A stretch of 64,000 nt of DNA from Sipunculus nudus (GCA_026874595.1 CM049313.1:30130008-30194007), one strand, 5' to 3'. Counted from the stretch's first letter, positions 23,616 to 35,855 are shown. Translations and numbers: made by a program. Notes: generated from the sequence alone by a model not told the origin.

Positions 23616-23750
23616 CTTCTCCAATGTCATTTTTATTTTTCTCCACACAGATCTTTTCCAGACTTGCTTCTTTCCCATGAATATTGAGCACAGGAACTGG
23701 TACTTCTATCCCACTTTCATACAGTAGCTTCATGGCAAGGTGCTCCCCTT
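23616..23750 (-). CDS. HYKK: Internal exon of hydroxylysine-kinase-like gene
   Basis: On the minus strand this 135-bp exon follows an acceptor 'tttcctag' and ends at a donor GTTAGT (23,615-23,610). It starts in phase 1, which matches the phase-1 end of the exon at 53,436-53,697. It encodes GEHLAMKLLYESGIEVPVPV, then LNIHGKEASLEKI. In hydroxylysine kinase (AGPHD1/HYKK) and related aminoglycoside phosphotransferases the segment after the ATP-binding strands has the form '..E...M.FL...G...P.PV...G', so the order fits. The product is expected to phosphorylate 5-hydroxy-L-lysine using GTP in lysine breakdown. The exon ends in phase 1. No later exon was found in the window, so the catalytic loop is not seen. 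Confidence 0.75.
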
Positions 23751-23878
23751 CTAGGAAATAAGATATAAAATTATAGCAACAACTGTTACATGTTACAAGG
23801 GCTACAGGCCTAACATTAACCTAAGTGATGGAATATAATCATTGGATGCTGATATACTTGACCATTATTTGAAATGTA

Positions 23879-26014
23879 CAGTGAAACCCCACAATTATGA
23901 CCACTTTGGGGACTGAGCAAAGTGGTCGTAATTTGGAGGTGGTTATATTTGTGAAACTCTTACCTTGGTTTCATGTAGCATGCTGATGTTTCATTGTGAA
24001 TCAGTATGTATTAATTGCATATCTTTAATGTGAATTATAAGAAAATGTGTTTTTTTGCAAGGACCTTTGTTATGAAAGTTTTTTTTGTGTATTTAAAAAG
24101 AAAACAAAATTGTTTTATATATTATTCAAGATAAAAAAATAAATGTACATGTACACATATGCCTGATGATTAACCCATAATTACACTAAAGGCAATACAA
24201 AATTTTATACTGAATACATATTGAACATAATACTTGGCAGTATAGGTGCACAAAAGGCATGGAACTTGAAATTTTGAAAGCACCAAGAATATAATATCAG
24301 TGGATGTTGATCCTTCACGAATTTGTCCAATGTAGATTGTAGTGAGGTCATGCATGTAAAGGCCCGGGCACAGCAAATTGGCGCTAACTGCATCCTGTTG
24401 TTGCCGCCATGATTAACACCACTTTCTCCTTCAAGGAGAGCTCTTTCTGAGGCTTGGTCCCACCACAGCAAGCAATTTAAACGCAGACTGAACCAGTATA
24501 GAAACTAGAATACAGGTAGTTGACAAGCGACTACTTGTATTCGCCAAAATCAGAGTGGGACGGGTGAAGTAAGGCATGAATTGAGTAACAAGGGGAAATA
24601 GAGTGAGGTGTGTTGCATATTAGCATGGATGTCTGCAGCTGAAATGTGTATGTAGGTTGTGCCACCTACCACAAAATCCAGAAAGCTATCAAAGTTGTAT
24701 ACAAATGCAAAAAGTCAAACCACTGCCGAGATATGAGTGATTTTATCCCAAGGCAGACAAACAGACGGACGCTGTGCAAAAATATTTGCAGGTGGCGCCA
24801 CCAGTTTGCATGTTTGATAAGGAGCTATGTGAGATCTATACACATGCAAAATTTTGGCCCAATCGGTCAAACGGTTCCCGAGATATGAGCTTGGATGTCT
24901 GCAGCATAAACGTGAAGTAGGTGGCACCACCTGTAAAAAAAAAATAGAAAGCTGTCCAGAATGTATACACATGCAAAATTTCAGGTGGATAAATCCAACC
25001 AAACAGAGATATGAGTGATTTTATCCCAAGGCAGGAGAACAGATAGACGCTGTGCAAAAATGGTTGCAGGTGGCACCACCATTTTTATGTATGTTATAAA
25101 GCTATCTAAGGGCTACATTTGTGCAAAATTTTTTTCTGGATCAGTCAAACAGTTTCCGAGATATGTGGGTTAATGTTTCAAAACAGACGCACAGATGGAC
25201 GCACTGGAGAGAGGAAAGGTCAGAGGTCAAAACAAAATCGGGGCACAGCAGTTCACATGTGACCCCAACATAATCCCAGGTTTTGTAAAATTTTCCCCAG
25301 CGGTTATGGAGGAGTTCTCTAGACACCTAGGCAGCAGCGGCGGCGTTGGGGTGAAAACATAGTATCCGCAAAACTCTGTTTTGGCGGATACAATAAACTG
25401 ACAGCAATCTATCTGATCAGGCGAGACAATGTGTGGGATTTGCAAGCTTTATTTATACATTTTACTGACTTCTCAATACTCAGTGTAAATAATGAGCACA
25501 TTTAGGGTTTACTAGGTCATTAATTGGACCAATGAGGAGGGAACAATATGTGATGAGTAGAAATACTAAGCTCTCACCCTGCACTTAGGGTAGCAGTTAA
25601 CCAGGCAGACCGGCTCATTAAGTAATCAGGCCGATGGTTACCCTCTTTGGTCTATCACTTACACCTCAACGAGTCTTGGAGCAGACACTGATTTAGGAAG
25701 ATATGCGGGACAAGATTAACACTCGGGTTAGGAAAACTTGTTACCCTCTTTGATCTATCATTAAGGCGCATGTGACAAGGCGCAGCCATTGACTCATGAC
25801 AAACGTTGTATCGGTACTTCTCAGTGGAGGTTGAGTTTGTGGGGTCGCATTAGTGCTGGGGCCAGGAAATCTGGTTGTAATTCTGAATTCAGGGATGGTC
25901 GTAATTTTGAGTCATTTATAACATAAATAAACTAAAAAAATCGGGACCAAGCAAAGTGGTCATAATTGTGGTGTGGTTGCAATTGTGGGATGGCCGCAAG
26001 GTGAGGTTCCACTG
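23879..26014. mobile_element. pogo/Tigger-like terminal-inverted-repeat element, non-autonomous
   Basis: The left end CAGTGAAACCCCACAATTAT and the right end (reverse complement) CAGTGGAACCTCAC, with an inner copy of 'cacaattatgaccactttgc', form long imperfect inverted repeats. TA flanks both sides (23,877-23,878 and 26,015-26,016). CAGTGGAACC ends with a TA duplication are known from Tc1/mariner-superfamily pogo/Tigger elements. No transposase frame is seen. The centre holds other repeats (24.6-25.3 kb). Confidence 0.65.
24640..25330 (+). repeat. Tandem-like repeat units with GGTGGCGCCACC
   Basis: About three divergent units of roughly 230-270 bp. Each has a 'aggtggc.ccacc' palindrome (24,791-24,802 perfect; variants near 24,918 and 25,070), then 'catgcaaaatttt', 'cgagatatgag', and 'cagacggacgctgtgcaaaaat'. 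Just after them (25,362-25,391) an inverted repeat GTATCCGCAAAAC / GTTTTGGCGGATAC can form a hairpin. Confidence 0.65.
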
Positions 26015-26399
26015 TAACTGATTATTTTTCGAATTCATGTATCACAAGTACATCTACAAAGCAAGAGCTAAAAAAATATCTAACTTGATTACATGTACTT
26101 ATAGTGTTATAAGACAACTAAAGCATTCCCTTATAACTGACAGGCTTCACACATATAACCCATGCATTGAGGTGTTGCCAAACATGGTTCAGCATTCACA
26201 ATATCAGCATTCACAATATCATCATATTACTTTTAATAAGGTTCAATGAAAATCAAGATCTTTCTTTACTCATGAAATCCCAAACTTCCTACTCGTTCAT
26301 CCTTTATGCTAATAAGTTATACTAATAAGTTATATTACTAACACTGGATTTTATGTTGAATAAGGTATTTAAAAGGCTTGGTATCAAAGGAAGGATAAA

Positions 26400-27345
26400 T
26401 GCTAAAATGGTATAAAGTGATTTTAAAAATATCCAAATATAAGAACAGGAGTCTATCTCATATGGAGATTCATATTAGCGGCAACACCATGTAACTGGCT
26501 AAAATTATTGCAAGACTATAGCATTTCAAATATAATGAAGGTATATCAGAGGAGCATATCATCATTAAAACTAAGGGTATTTCAAATATACAATCTTTAT
26601 CTTCTAAATATGTTTGTGATATATTGGTGGAACATAAATCAACTGCACCCTCAACATTTGTCCAATTAAGAGATACAATACAGGATGACAATATCACCTG
26701 GGAGAGTTACTTTGGAGCCATAAAAAAAATATCATTGGATATGTATTCAAGGGAATTCTTATTTAAAATACTCCAAAACTATTTACCAAACAAAAGTTTA
26801 TTATAAAAATGGAAGTTATTTGAAAATTACCAATGTTCTTATTGCTAAATAGAATCAGATACCAAGGAATACATTTTTTATGAATGTTTTGTTTCAAAAA
26901 TTCTGTATTTTAGAATTTCAGATTGGAAGAAATCAAATAGAGTGATAATGCCACCATTAACCTTGAACACAGTATTGTAAGGAATGTTTCCAAATAAGAG
27001 TAACCTTTTAATAAATCAGGTGCTCCTTACATTTAAAATGTGTGTATAATTATAGTAGAAAGGAATTTAACCAGGACACAAATATTACAAGTAGTAGTAA
27101 TTTAATGTCAGATTTTTATAACATACAGAAGCTTTGCAGTTTGAGTATTGAAAGAAAAAGCATGGGAAAAATGTATTCTGTAAAGACTACTAATATATAT
27201 GTATTACTGCATGTGCAAATTACAAGCATTAACAATTTCGAAGTATAGTTGATATAATATCCAGGTGAAGAGCTTTGTAAAAATTGTTTACATTGTATTT
27301 GATGTGATTGTGTGAGTATTGTATGATTTTTTTCGCAATAAAATA
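26400..27345 (+). pseudogene. LINE C-terminal fragment
   Basis: The plus strand codes in broken frames for TWESYFGAIKKISLDMYSRE, FKILQNYLPNKSLL, then a C-rich stretch (CSYC, then ECF) and PPLTLNTVL. This matches the layout of LINE ORF2 tails where a W...F..I..... segment precedes 'C..C....E...H.F..C'. A poly(A) signal AATAAA lies at about 27,338, close to the end of the similarity. Several stops are present. Confidence 0.6.
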
Positions 27346-27355
27346 TTTTTTATAA

Positions 27356-28440
27356 ACTAGGGACCCATGGGTCTCGACGCTCAGCTGAATTTGTCTGTAT
27401 AGATATTTTTAAAGAATTTTTTTCAGAATGACCTTCCTGTGACCTGGTGACCAAAACTTCTTAGAACTTATTATCCTTGAACTTGCAGCATTTAGATTAT
27501 AGTAACAATCTTTTAAAAAGTGACCTTGATTTCCTCCCTTTGAGCAAGTAAGCCATGTGTGAAAGATCAAAAGTTCAAGATAAAAAGTTTGATTTACAGA
27601 GCATCCAAAATCTTTTTAAAGATGTGGCTCCTGTGATCTTTGATCTCTGGATCATGAAAATAAAAATGAATTTACTCAAGTGATGAGTCATTATTGAATC
27701 AAGTTTGAAGCAAATCTGTCTATCCAAAGCAGAATTATCATCCATAAACTAATTTGTGAATGGTTGGGCCATGTGACCTTGACCTTTGACCCTATGACCC
27801 CAAAATAAAACAGAATCTTCCCCTATTGGCAGGTTAGCAATATCTTGAAGATGGAAGGTTTGAAAAGTTTGGCTTTTAATCCATACACATTCTTTTTTTT
27901 TAAATGGGTCCTGTGTCCTTGACCTTTGACCATTGGGCTCCAAAATGGACACCGTTCTTACTTTAGTGGTGAGCCATATGTAAGTTAAGGTTCAAACCAA
28001 TATGTCAAACCAAACTTGAGTTACTGGAAACTAATTTGTGAATAAATGGCCTCTGTGACCTTGACCTTTGACCTTGTGACCCCAAATTCATTTATGCTCT
28101 CCCCATACTTGGCAGTTAAGTCAGCTAAATGCACAAGATGGAAAGTGTGGGATGAAAAGCTTGGCTTAAAATGCAGCCATAATCTTTTTAAATAAGGGAG
28201 TCCTGTTACCTTGACCTTTGATCTTGTGACTCAAAAATCATATAGGTTCTTCTTTTAGTGGTGGGCCATATGTAAGCCAAGTTTTAAACCCATGTGTCAA
28301 TCCAACCTGGAGTTATCATCTGGAAACAAATTTGTGTGGATGGATGGATGGACAGACAGACAGCTAGACAAAGAGACAGACAGACAGGGTGATTACTTGT
28401 GATCAATAAACACACCAAGTTTTGGGACACTAGATGTAAT
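27356..28440 (+). repeat. Repeat with R-like 5' end and tandem 'TGACCTTTGACC' units
   Basis: It starts 'agggacccatgggtctcgac' and 'gctcagctga', like family R. It contains about four units of 140-290 bp that each carry 'ccttgacctttgacc' (27,774-27,791, 27,916-27,931, 28,056-28,073, and 28,207-28,222 with one change) and 'ggtgagccatatgtaag'. It ends in GGAC/GACA-rich sequence near 28,390. It is non-coding. Confidence 0.65.
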
Positions 28441-28449
28441 CACAGCTGA

Positions 28450-29280
28450 GAAATTGACATGATTGTTGTCATTTTATAGTTAAAAAAAAATAGCCAGTTT
28501 CTAGCCAAAACATATTTGCAAAACATGTTGGCCATGTACCTGCATTTAAATAGCACTATGAGAGAGGCATCAGTAGGAATCCTAATATTATATTATTTGG
28601 GACATGTTTCAAACAACTTGCATGTTGGCTGACAAGCAGTATTCGGTTTGAGTGTTGTATGACAGTTATATATATATTGTGTATTAACTGTCATGCATGC
28701 ACTTCAGACTTGGTCAATTGTACAAGATGTAATATGTGCATGCACCAGTCTATTAAGAGTGATGCAAGTTTTAGCCTAGGCAGCTTTGTTTGGGGGTCAC
28801 TTCTGTTTCACTTTTGTTCACCCACTCTGTACATGTGAAACCATGCTGAGTTGACATAATTGTATACGTGCGATTCCAGGATTAATAAAGGCAGTAATCC
28901 AACAATACTTAGTCCATGTCTACAACAAACATAACATTGGGAAAGAAGACTTTCGGACCCACCTCATCTGTGCTGCATTTGTGCCTTGTTCATGTACCAG
29001 CTTCATTGCATGTGTTTAGCTGGACATCTCTGATTCAGCTAATGAGCAATAATACCAAATGCAGATGTAAGTACATCTGCCTTGTGTCATTTCTCCTAGG
29101 ACTTTGCTAAGGTTGTCTCTAACAATGGCCCATCTAGACATTTCTCCGTTTCTGGAAACTCAGAGTACAACAGCCACACACTGAGGCTTTGACGTTTTGA
29201 TAACTACTTGGTTGCTAAAAACATTGAATCTGATGCTCACCAGAGAGCTATGTTTCTCCATTACAGGAGAAGTGTATGGT
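28450..29280. other. Non-coding intron sequence
   Basis: No gene or repeat end recognised. The ORFs at 28,916 and 29,197 are short and one overlaps the copia LTR. Confidence 0.45.
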
Positions 29281-29286
29281 ATTTTC

Positions 29287-29476
29287 TGTGAATACTTGAT
29301 TTGGAACTGTAAGCACAATTGCTATGTCTGTGCTGCCACCTGGTGGACAATAACTAGTACTTTGGGACATGCCTTATGGTAGGTCAAGGTCACAGGTTTT
29401 CAAGATGGCTGATGGCTATGAATCAGTTTATGTTAACTGAATAAAGTTATGTATAAAGGCTTGGAAGTTATTTTCA
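29287..29476 (+). repeat. copia 5' LTR (190 bp)
   Basis: It starts TGTG and ends TTTTCA, with TTTTC in front. It contains 'ctgaataaagtt' with an AATAAA signal near its end. The sequence just after it, 'tgatagtggagcctgg', is where the primer-binding site should lie. It resembles the half-tRNA type site of copia elements only loosely. Confidence 0.95.
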
Positions 29477-29507
29477 TGATAGTGGAGCCTGGTTCAGTAA
29501 AACAAGT

Positions 29508-30250
29508 ATGGCAGCAAAGAATGTAAGAAGCAATCCCCCAGCTTTCAGAGATGACACAAGTTATCCAGACTGGAAGAACAAAATCAAGATGTGGGTGAAG
29601 GTGACAGACCTGAAACAGAAAGAAAGGGGAATTGTGGTGCTGCTAGGATTTCTTTATGGTCATAAAAAGGCAAGTAAAGTTGTGAATAAACTGACAGCAG
29701 ACCAGCTAGATCTAGATGCTGATAATGGGCTTGAAGTCCTACTGGAGACACTGGATAAAGCTTTTGGTGCTGATATTGTGGACATGAAGTACGAGGTATA
29801 CAGCAAGTTCAGTCAGTTCAGAAAAACTGTTGAAATGTCTATGGTTTCATACATACTGGAATTTGACATTCGCTATGAAAAATGAGAGAATACAAAATGG
29901 AGTTACCTGAGGAAGTTCTAGCTTTTACACTGAGAGATAATGCTGGTCTAACTCCTGAAGAAAAACAGTTAACTATTACCATGGCCAATGATTTAAAATA
30001 TGAATCTATGAAATCTGCACTGAAAAGAATTTGCATTAAAACACAAGCCTGTGACCCAGGGTTTATTGACAGTATGAGCAATATAAGGCTGAAAGAAGAA
30101 GCATTGGCAACCGGTGTCACAAGACCACAAAACAGGTGGAGAAGAGGTGGTCACTATAAAATGAATCCTGTGGATAAAATGGGTAAAGTGACAGTGAGTG
30201 CAATAAGTTCAAGCAAAATGCACTGGAAGAAAGACAGTCCACATAGAGAT
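29508..30250 (+). pseudogene. copia gag region
   Basis: From ATG 29,508 the sense begins MAAKNVRSNPPAFRDDTSYP and includes a W-rich start like copia Gag (DWKNKIKMWV). The frame stops at 29,883, and the sense moves to the next frame (MELPEEVLAFTLRDNAGLT, KYESMKSALKRI). The A-rich run 'gaaaaatgag' at the shift points to a one-base change. No CCHC knuckle is evident. Confidence 0.8.
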
Positions 30251-30399
30251 CAAAGCAGAAACTATCCAGTGCTCGTGGCAGATACTGCTCATGATGGCAA
30301 TTGTAACATGAACCCAAGACTTGATGTGAGTGACACCGAAAGTACTTATGATTGTGAGGATGTCAAACTTGTTCTGCTTACACAGGAGGTGGACAAATA

Positions 30400-31520
30400 T
30401 GACATATTAGTCACTGAAGCCTCACACGCAGCTATTATTGACACTGCATGCACAAAAACTGTATCAGGCCAAAAATGGTATAAAGATTATTTGAACTCAC
30501 TTGATTCACAATTAAAGAGCAGTGTTACAGAAAAGAACAGTTGTACTAACTTCAAGTTCTGAGATGGCAAAATGGTACAAGCCACGAAATCTGCAAGAAT
30601 TCCGGTGACAATTGCAGACACAGATGCCTTTTTGGATGTAGAAATTGTTGAGCAGAATATTCCTTTGTTACTTAGTAAGAAAACACTAAAAAAAGGGCTT
30701 GATCCGCAGAATGACACCGCTAAGATGCTGGGAAAGAAAGTTGTACTGTATCAGTCTACTAATTATGGCCATTGTTGTGTGAACATTACTCCTCAGTCAA
30801 GATGAGCTAGCAGTGATGTGCCTGTTGAAGAGCTGTTTCTCCTTGTGGATGAAGAGAATAAGGCTAAACAACAAAAATCTATAATAAAGCTACATAAGCA
30901 GCTAGCACACGCATCTGCTGACAACATGAAACAGTTAGTACAGGATGCAGGGGTTATGAATGCTTAGGTCTCTGAAGCTATAGAAAAGGTTGTAGCTACC
31001 TGTGAAACCTGTAAGAAGTACAAGAAACCAGTAGCACGTCCTGTAGTTGGTCAGTGTGTTGCTAGGGAGTTTAATGTTGTTGTAGCATTAGATCTTTACC
31101 AGCTGGAAGGAAATTTGTGGTACCTTCACATGATTGACATGTTTTCAAGATACAGCAGGGTAGTTTTAGTCAGCTCAAAATCCACATCTGTTATAGCTGA
31201 TGCATTCCAACAGCAGGGAATAGCTATATTTGGCAAACCCCGATGAGACAATGGTGGTGAGTTCTCATCAAATGAATTTTGCGAAATGTGTGATAAATGG
31301 GGCATTGTTATTCAAACAACACCTGCCTATTCACCATGGAGCAATGGTATGTGTGAGAGACATATACAGATTATAACAGAGAGTCTGGTTAAGATAAAAG
31401 AAGACCTTCATTGTGACTGGGAAACAGCTTTAGTGTGGGCTGTGTGTGCACATAATGGATTCAGTCCTAACCAGTTAGAAGAGAATAAGAGAATGAAGAT
31501 ATCAGGTTATCTTCAGTAGC
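30400..31520 (+). pseudogene. copia protease and integrase region
   Basis: The protease site reads AAIIDTACTKTVSGQKW (Asp codon at 30,440), a DTAC variant of the aspartic site. After stops at about 30,560, 30,803 and 30,964, integrase begins. The zinc part is LHKQLAHASADNM...CETCKKYKK. The catalytic part has an Asp in VALDLYQL (about 31,088), a stop directly before DNGGEF (31,243), and NGMCERHIQIIT with the Glu (about 31,355). The frame is lost near 31,500. Confidence 0.85.
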
Positions 31521-32364
31521 ACATGATGAACTTGCCTCCCTTGAAAATGAAACATTTAGTGCCACAGTGGCAAAGCATCTGAATGCGATGCATAGTGCAA
31601 GGAAGGCATTTATTGCAGTGGAAGCCTCAGAGAAAATAAGGAAAGCCTTAAGAGCCCAAACACATCAGTCAGGTCAAACATTTGAGACTGGTGATGAAGT
31701 GTTTTATATAAGAGATGACTTGAAATGTTGGAAAGGTCCTGGTAAAGTAATTGGACAGGATGGTCAAATGGTATTCTTCAGACATGGTGGCCAGTTAATA
31801 AGAGCACATATGTGCAGGGTACAGCACAGATATGACAAGACTCAACAAACAGTTTCTCCTCAAGAACATGAAGCAAGCAACTCAGAATCAAGTGACAGAA
31901 ATGATGTTCGAGAAACACACAACAGTTCGCAATTAGATCAAGAACCTGAAGATGATGAAACAACAGAGCTTGAAAATCAAGCAGAAACAGGCATGGACCC
32001 TGATGTAGCCAGCACCAGACCTGTTTCTGAGACTACTATCAACAAACTTAACCTGAAGCATGGATCTGTGGTAAAATTTGATATTGATGGAGAAACAAGA
32101 ACAGGGAATGTGTTAAGTTGTGCAGGAAAAGCAACAGGCCAGTTTAAGAACACTTTCAATATAGAATATTTGGAACCCACTCAGCTTCAAGGAACAAAAC
32201 AGTATGTCAATTTTGATAATGATAGTGTAACCAATGTTGAAATACAGGCTGCAGATTCAGAATGTGTAACAGAAGAACAAATTTTTCTCACTGACATAAC
32301 ATGTTTTTCAGCAGCAAAGCAAGCAGAACTGGAAAGCTGGAAAGCAAACAATGTGTATATATAG
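31520..32364 (+). pseudogene. copia integrase C-terminus and linker
   Basis: An open piece of 265 codons at 31,567-32,364 encodes the segment after the integrase core: FETGDEVFYIRDDLKCWKGP, then RHGGQLIRAHMCRVQ. An acidic, Ser/Gln/Glu-rich linker with a short beta domain (GSVVKFDIDGETRTG) leads to RT. The opening motif, GD.V.......WKGP.KV, is the usual end of copia integrase. Confidence 0.75.
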
Positions 32365-32369
32365 AAATT

Positions 32370-33122
32370 GAATATAATGGACAGTCTGCTAGATGGGTTC
32401 TAACCATGAAGGATCAGGATCAAACTGTAGTTCCGAAAGCAAGACTTGTTGTGAGGGGATTTGAGGAGGAAAATTTGACTCATATTCAAAAAGATTCCCC
32501 CACATGTTCTAAAGATTCACTCAGAGTGTTTGTGTCTGTAGCTTCACAAAATAATTGGAGAGTTTCATCGATTGACATAAAGACTGCATTTCTTCAAGGC
32601 AAGGATATGGACAGAGAAGTCTATATCAGACCACCAAAGGAGGCAAAAGTGCCAGCAAATTGGATATGGTGTCTCAGAAAGTGTGTATATGGATTCAGTG
32701 ATGCTTCCCTGCATTGGTACCATAGAGTGAAGTCTTTTGTCCTTGAGAACAAGGGGCAAGTGTCCAAGTTAGATCCAGCCCTCTTTCACTGGCATGAGAA
32801 TGATCAATTGGTAGGGATGATGGCTGTTCATGTGGATGATTTTGCCTGGGCTGGAACCAAGTCATTTGAACATGAAATTATCTCAAGACTGCGAACAACC
32901 TTCAAAGTGGGGAAAGAGGAAACCGACACCTTCAAATATGTAGGGTTATCCTTAAAACAGACCCACAATACTATTTCCCTGGATCAAAACGGCTATATTG
33001 ACAACCTCCAACAAATTGACCCATGTCAAATGAAAGGGAAAAAATATGCTGTAGCACTTAATGAACAAGAAAAAGACATTTTGCGGTCCAAAATTAGTCA
33101 GGTCTTATGGGTCATGCAGTAA
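32370..33122 (+). pseudogene. copia reverse transcriptase region
   Basis: The sense starts KARLVVRGFEEE, then SIDIKTAFLQGKDMDREVYI, LRKCVYGFSDASLHWYHRV, and the catalytic box MMAVHVDDFAWAGTKSFEHE (HVDD at about 32,830). This is the normal copia RT series (in other elements KARLVA+G, D+K.AFL.G, YGL.QAP..W, YVDD). A frameshift at 33,118 ends it before the RNase H. Confidence 0.9.
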
Positions 33123-33213
33123 CCAAACCAGACCCAATGTCAGTGATGACACATGTGAACTTGCTACAAATCTGCAAAATTCAAGAGTATAACATCTAAA
33201 ACGAGTAAACAAA

Positions 33214-33780
33214 GTGGTGAGACGTCTGAAGGCAGAATCAGTGATCCTTACATATTCTAACTTGGGACCGCAGAAAGATCTTAGCCTTGTGGTGTATTCA
33301 GATTCGTCTCATGGTAATTTGCCAAATGGAGGCAGTCAAGGACACTTGATCTTTCTAAAAGGTAAGCATGAACAATGTGCCTTGCTGAGCTGGAAGTCTA
33401 AATGAATCAGGAGAGTGGCAAAGAGCTCCCTCGCAGCAGAAACATTAGCACTGTCAGATGCTATAGATGAAGCAGTGTTTTTATCATTGCTCCTGAGTGA
33501 GCTTTATTGTGGCAATGCTTACAAAGAACATATTCCAATTGTGGTTATGACAGATAACAAGTCCCTACATGATGCTTTGAAATCAACCAAATATGTTGAT
33601 GAGAAACGACTGAGAATTGAGATCAGTGCTATCAAAGAACTTGTAGAAGAAGGCCGAATTAGGCAAGTTCAGTGGATAGATACTAACAGACAGTTGGCAA
33701 ATTGCCTCACAAAATCTGGTGCTTGTTCAGATTCACTGAAAGATGTATTGCGCTGTAACAGTTTACAAGGATATTTATGA
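33214..33780 (+). pseudogene. copia RNase H region
   Basis: VVYSDSSHGNLPNGGSQGH with catalytic Asp near 33,298, WKSK followed by a stop (33,403), then SSLAAETLALSDAIDEAVFL, and VMTDNKSLHDALKSTKYVDE. The last part, LANCLTKSGA, is the usual copia end. The protein stops at 33,778-33,780. Confidence 0.9.
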
Positions 33781-34199
33781 ATGGACACTCACAATAAGCA
33801 GACATTAAGTTTACAGTACAAACCTCACCCACTGATAATGCTAGTGAATATTAAGCTTTACTTTTTATGTAAAAGATTTCTGCTTTGAAACAACAAGCAT
33901 ACCTGTCCTGAACTCGGTAATAGACTCGGTAATAGACTCTTCGTCTGAAGACCAAACTGAGAATGTAAACGATGGATATTGTTCTATCTAAAAGTGTTTA
34001 AGCTTTCCTTATTTTGTCAGTTGTGGATATTGCTTAATTATCAGCAAAACTGTGAGTTTAAGCCAATTCATATTGTTGCATTTAACAGGTTTAAGCTTTA
34101 CTGATTTTGTTATAGTTACTTTAAAGATTGAGTTCATTTTTTTTTTGTATTTTACTTGCCTTAAAGATCATACCTTCAAACACGTTGACATGGTTTGTT

Positions 34200-34220
34200 A
34201 AAAGAAGAGAGACTCCGTAT
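34200..34220 (+). promoter_or_regulatory. Polypurine tract of copia element
   Basis: AAAAGAAGAGAGA stands seven bases in front of the 3' LTR, the place where plus-strand DNA synthesis is primed. Confidence 0.75.
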
Positions 34221-34409
34221 GTGAATACTTGATTTGGAACTGTATGCACAATTGCTATGTCTGTGCTGCCACCTGGTGGACAATAACTAGTGCTTTGGGA
34301 CAGGACTTATGGTAAGTCAAGGTCACAGGTATTCAAGATGGCTGATGGCTATGAATCGGTTTATGTCAACTGAATAAAGTTATGTATAAAGGCTTGGAAG
34401 TTATTTTCA
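34221..34409 (+). repeat. copia 3' LTR (189 bp)
   Basis: It matches the 5' LTR throughout, with about nine substitutions and a one-base deletion ('aagtcaggtc' against 'aggtcaaggtc'). TTTTC follows directly. Confidence 0.95.
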
Positions 34410-34419
34410 TTTTCAAGGC

Positions 34420-35042
34420 TCTGCCAGATACAAGTACATTGTATAAACATGCAAAAACTGCCCTAACTTTATATTTTGCACCAAAAAGGAATCCAGAATA
34501 TGAGACTTTCATTTTTCGATAGACCAGCCAAGCACCCAAGTGAGTTGCTTAATCAGTTCTATACCAGGCCAGCTAGCCACACATTGCAGTGACTTGGACA
34601 AAGAAATTAAAATGCAAATCATTCAGAAATGTAACTCCTTAAAGCTGAGGCAGAAGGGCCCTCAAGGAATAGGAAATGACCTTGAGTGACTTAACAAAAA
34701 ATACTGGTGGCACCACACGGGAACTGACAAAACTAGTCATGGTCAATATTCAAGGCAAGATTCATGACAATCCATGCATTAATTATCAAGATATTGGAGG
34801 TTTTGTATTACATGTATATTTTTTATTATTCTGGGGGGTACTTTCAAGCCCCATAGTTCGGAGGATATAGGTTACAGTGACCTTATTACAGGTTTCCAAG
34901 GAGATTTTTTGTTGACCTCCTTGGATGTTCACTTAGAAGTTTCTAGGACCAGCAGTTACGATTTGTGTCCTGCTAACGGACGGCCAGACAGACAAACACC
35001 ATTCCTATACCCCAGTTGACTTACAGTCAGCTGAGCTAATGA
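34420..35042 (+). mobile_element. Family Y repeat, truncated 3' copy
   Basis: It shares with the other Y elements 'tattattctggggggtac', 'ggaggatatagg' followed by 'ttacagtgacct', 'ggtttccaaggaga' and the end 'gacttacagtcagctgagct'. The 5' part to about 34,680 is less clear. Confidence 0.65.
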
Positions 35043-35049
35043 TGTTTTT

Positions 35050-35855
35050 GAAATTAAAAGTATACTTAATATTGAATATTGGGCAGATCTAATGCATTCG
35101 AGCACGTTTTGGGTGGCCACTTGCATTTCATGGAAAAAGGTTATTTCTACTCAGTAAACAATACGATGTGTTGACAGAGTGTTTGTAAACTAACTCTAGC
35201 CTTGCCACAGGCCTGTCAATCATTGCACCCCTTGCCCTCACCTGGGTCAGTTGGCCAATAGTGAGGAGCAGTGGATAATTAATGCATGGGCCAATTCTGT
35301 GCACGGGGCAGAAGAGTTGACGGTCGACATTTGATAGTCCAATCTAATTAGCTGAGCATACAACTGATATCTGTTGGACCTAGACTCCAGCTAATTTGTG
35401 GGCAAACATGTACATCCTTGTGAATGATCTGTTAGTGTTATGTTATATAGTATCTTTAACATTTCTGTCTTTTGTCGTGTATATTATGTTGAAACACAAA
35501 ATTATTTAACAGCATGTTATTTCTACTATACACTTGGCCTATCTAAAGATATCCAGATTGTTTCATAATAAGCTATTTCATATCCTGACCATCACGTCTA
35601 TAATATTTATACTGTCAATATCACTACAACTTAGTATTACATACATAAGAACAAACAAAACTACAATGGGCTGACAGTGCAAATACCGAATGCCACTTGA
35701 AAAACTGCAGATGTTTAATGAACTCAAGTCTCAGCGGGCCCAACCATCATCAGTGAAGAAATTGGTAGCGACGATGAATCGTAAGATGACTGCATCCCGA
35801 CCTTTACGCTAGAAGGAAAAAAGGAGGCCGACATCTATAGGTGATGCTTATGAAG
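35050..35855. other. Non-coding intron sequence
   Basis: No exon or repeat end recognised. It lies between a Y fragment and R copy A. Confidence 0.45.

Larger units (their letters stand above)
29287..34409 (+). mobile_element. Ty1/copia LTR retrotransposon, defective
   Basis: Two LTRs (TGTGAATACTTG...TTATTTTCA) enclose gag, protease, integrase, RT and RNase H remains in copia order (integrase before RT). The 5-bp target duplication TTTTC stands at 29,282-29,286 and 34,410-34,414. The LTRs differ at about nine positions plus one gap, roughly 5%, so the insertion is not recent. At least eight stops or frame changes interrupt the coding part. It sits in the large kinase-gene intron in antisense orientation. 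Confidence 0.95.

Noticed and set aside
25362-25391. GTATCCGC hairpin as a terminator or ncRNA
   Set aside because: It lies inside a transposon with no transcript context. It is better seen as part of a repeat.
29287-34409. Active copia element
   Set aside because: About 5% LTR divergence and at least eight stops or frame changes, including one beside the integrase catalytic Asp.
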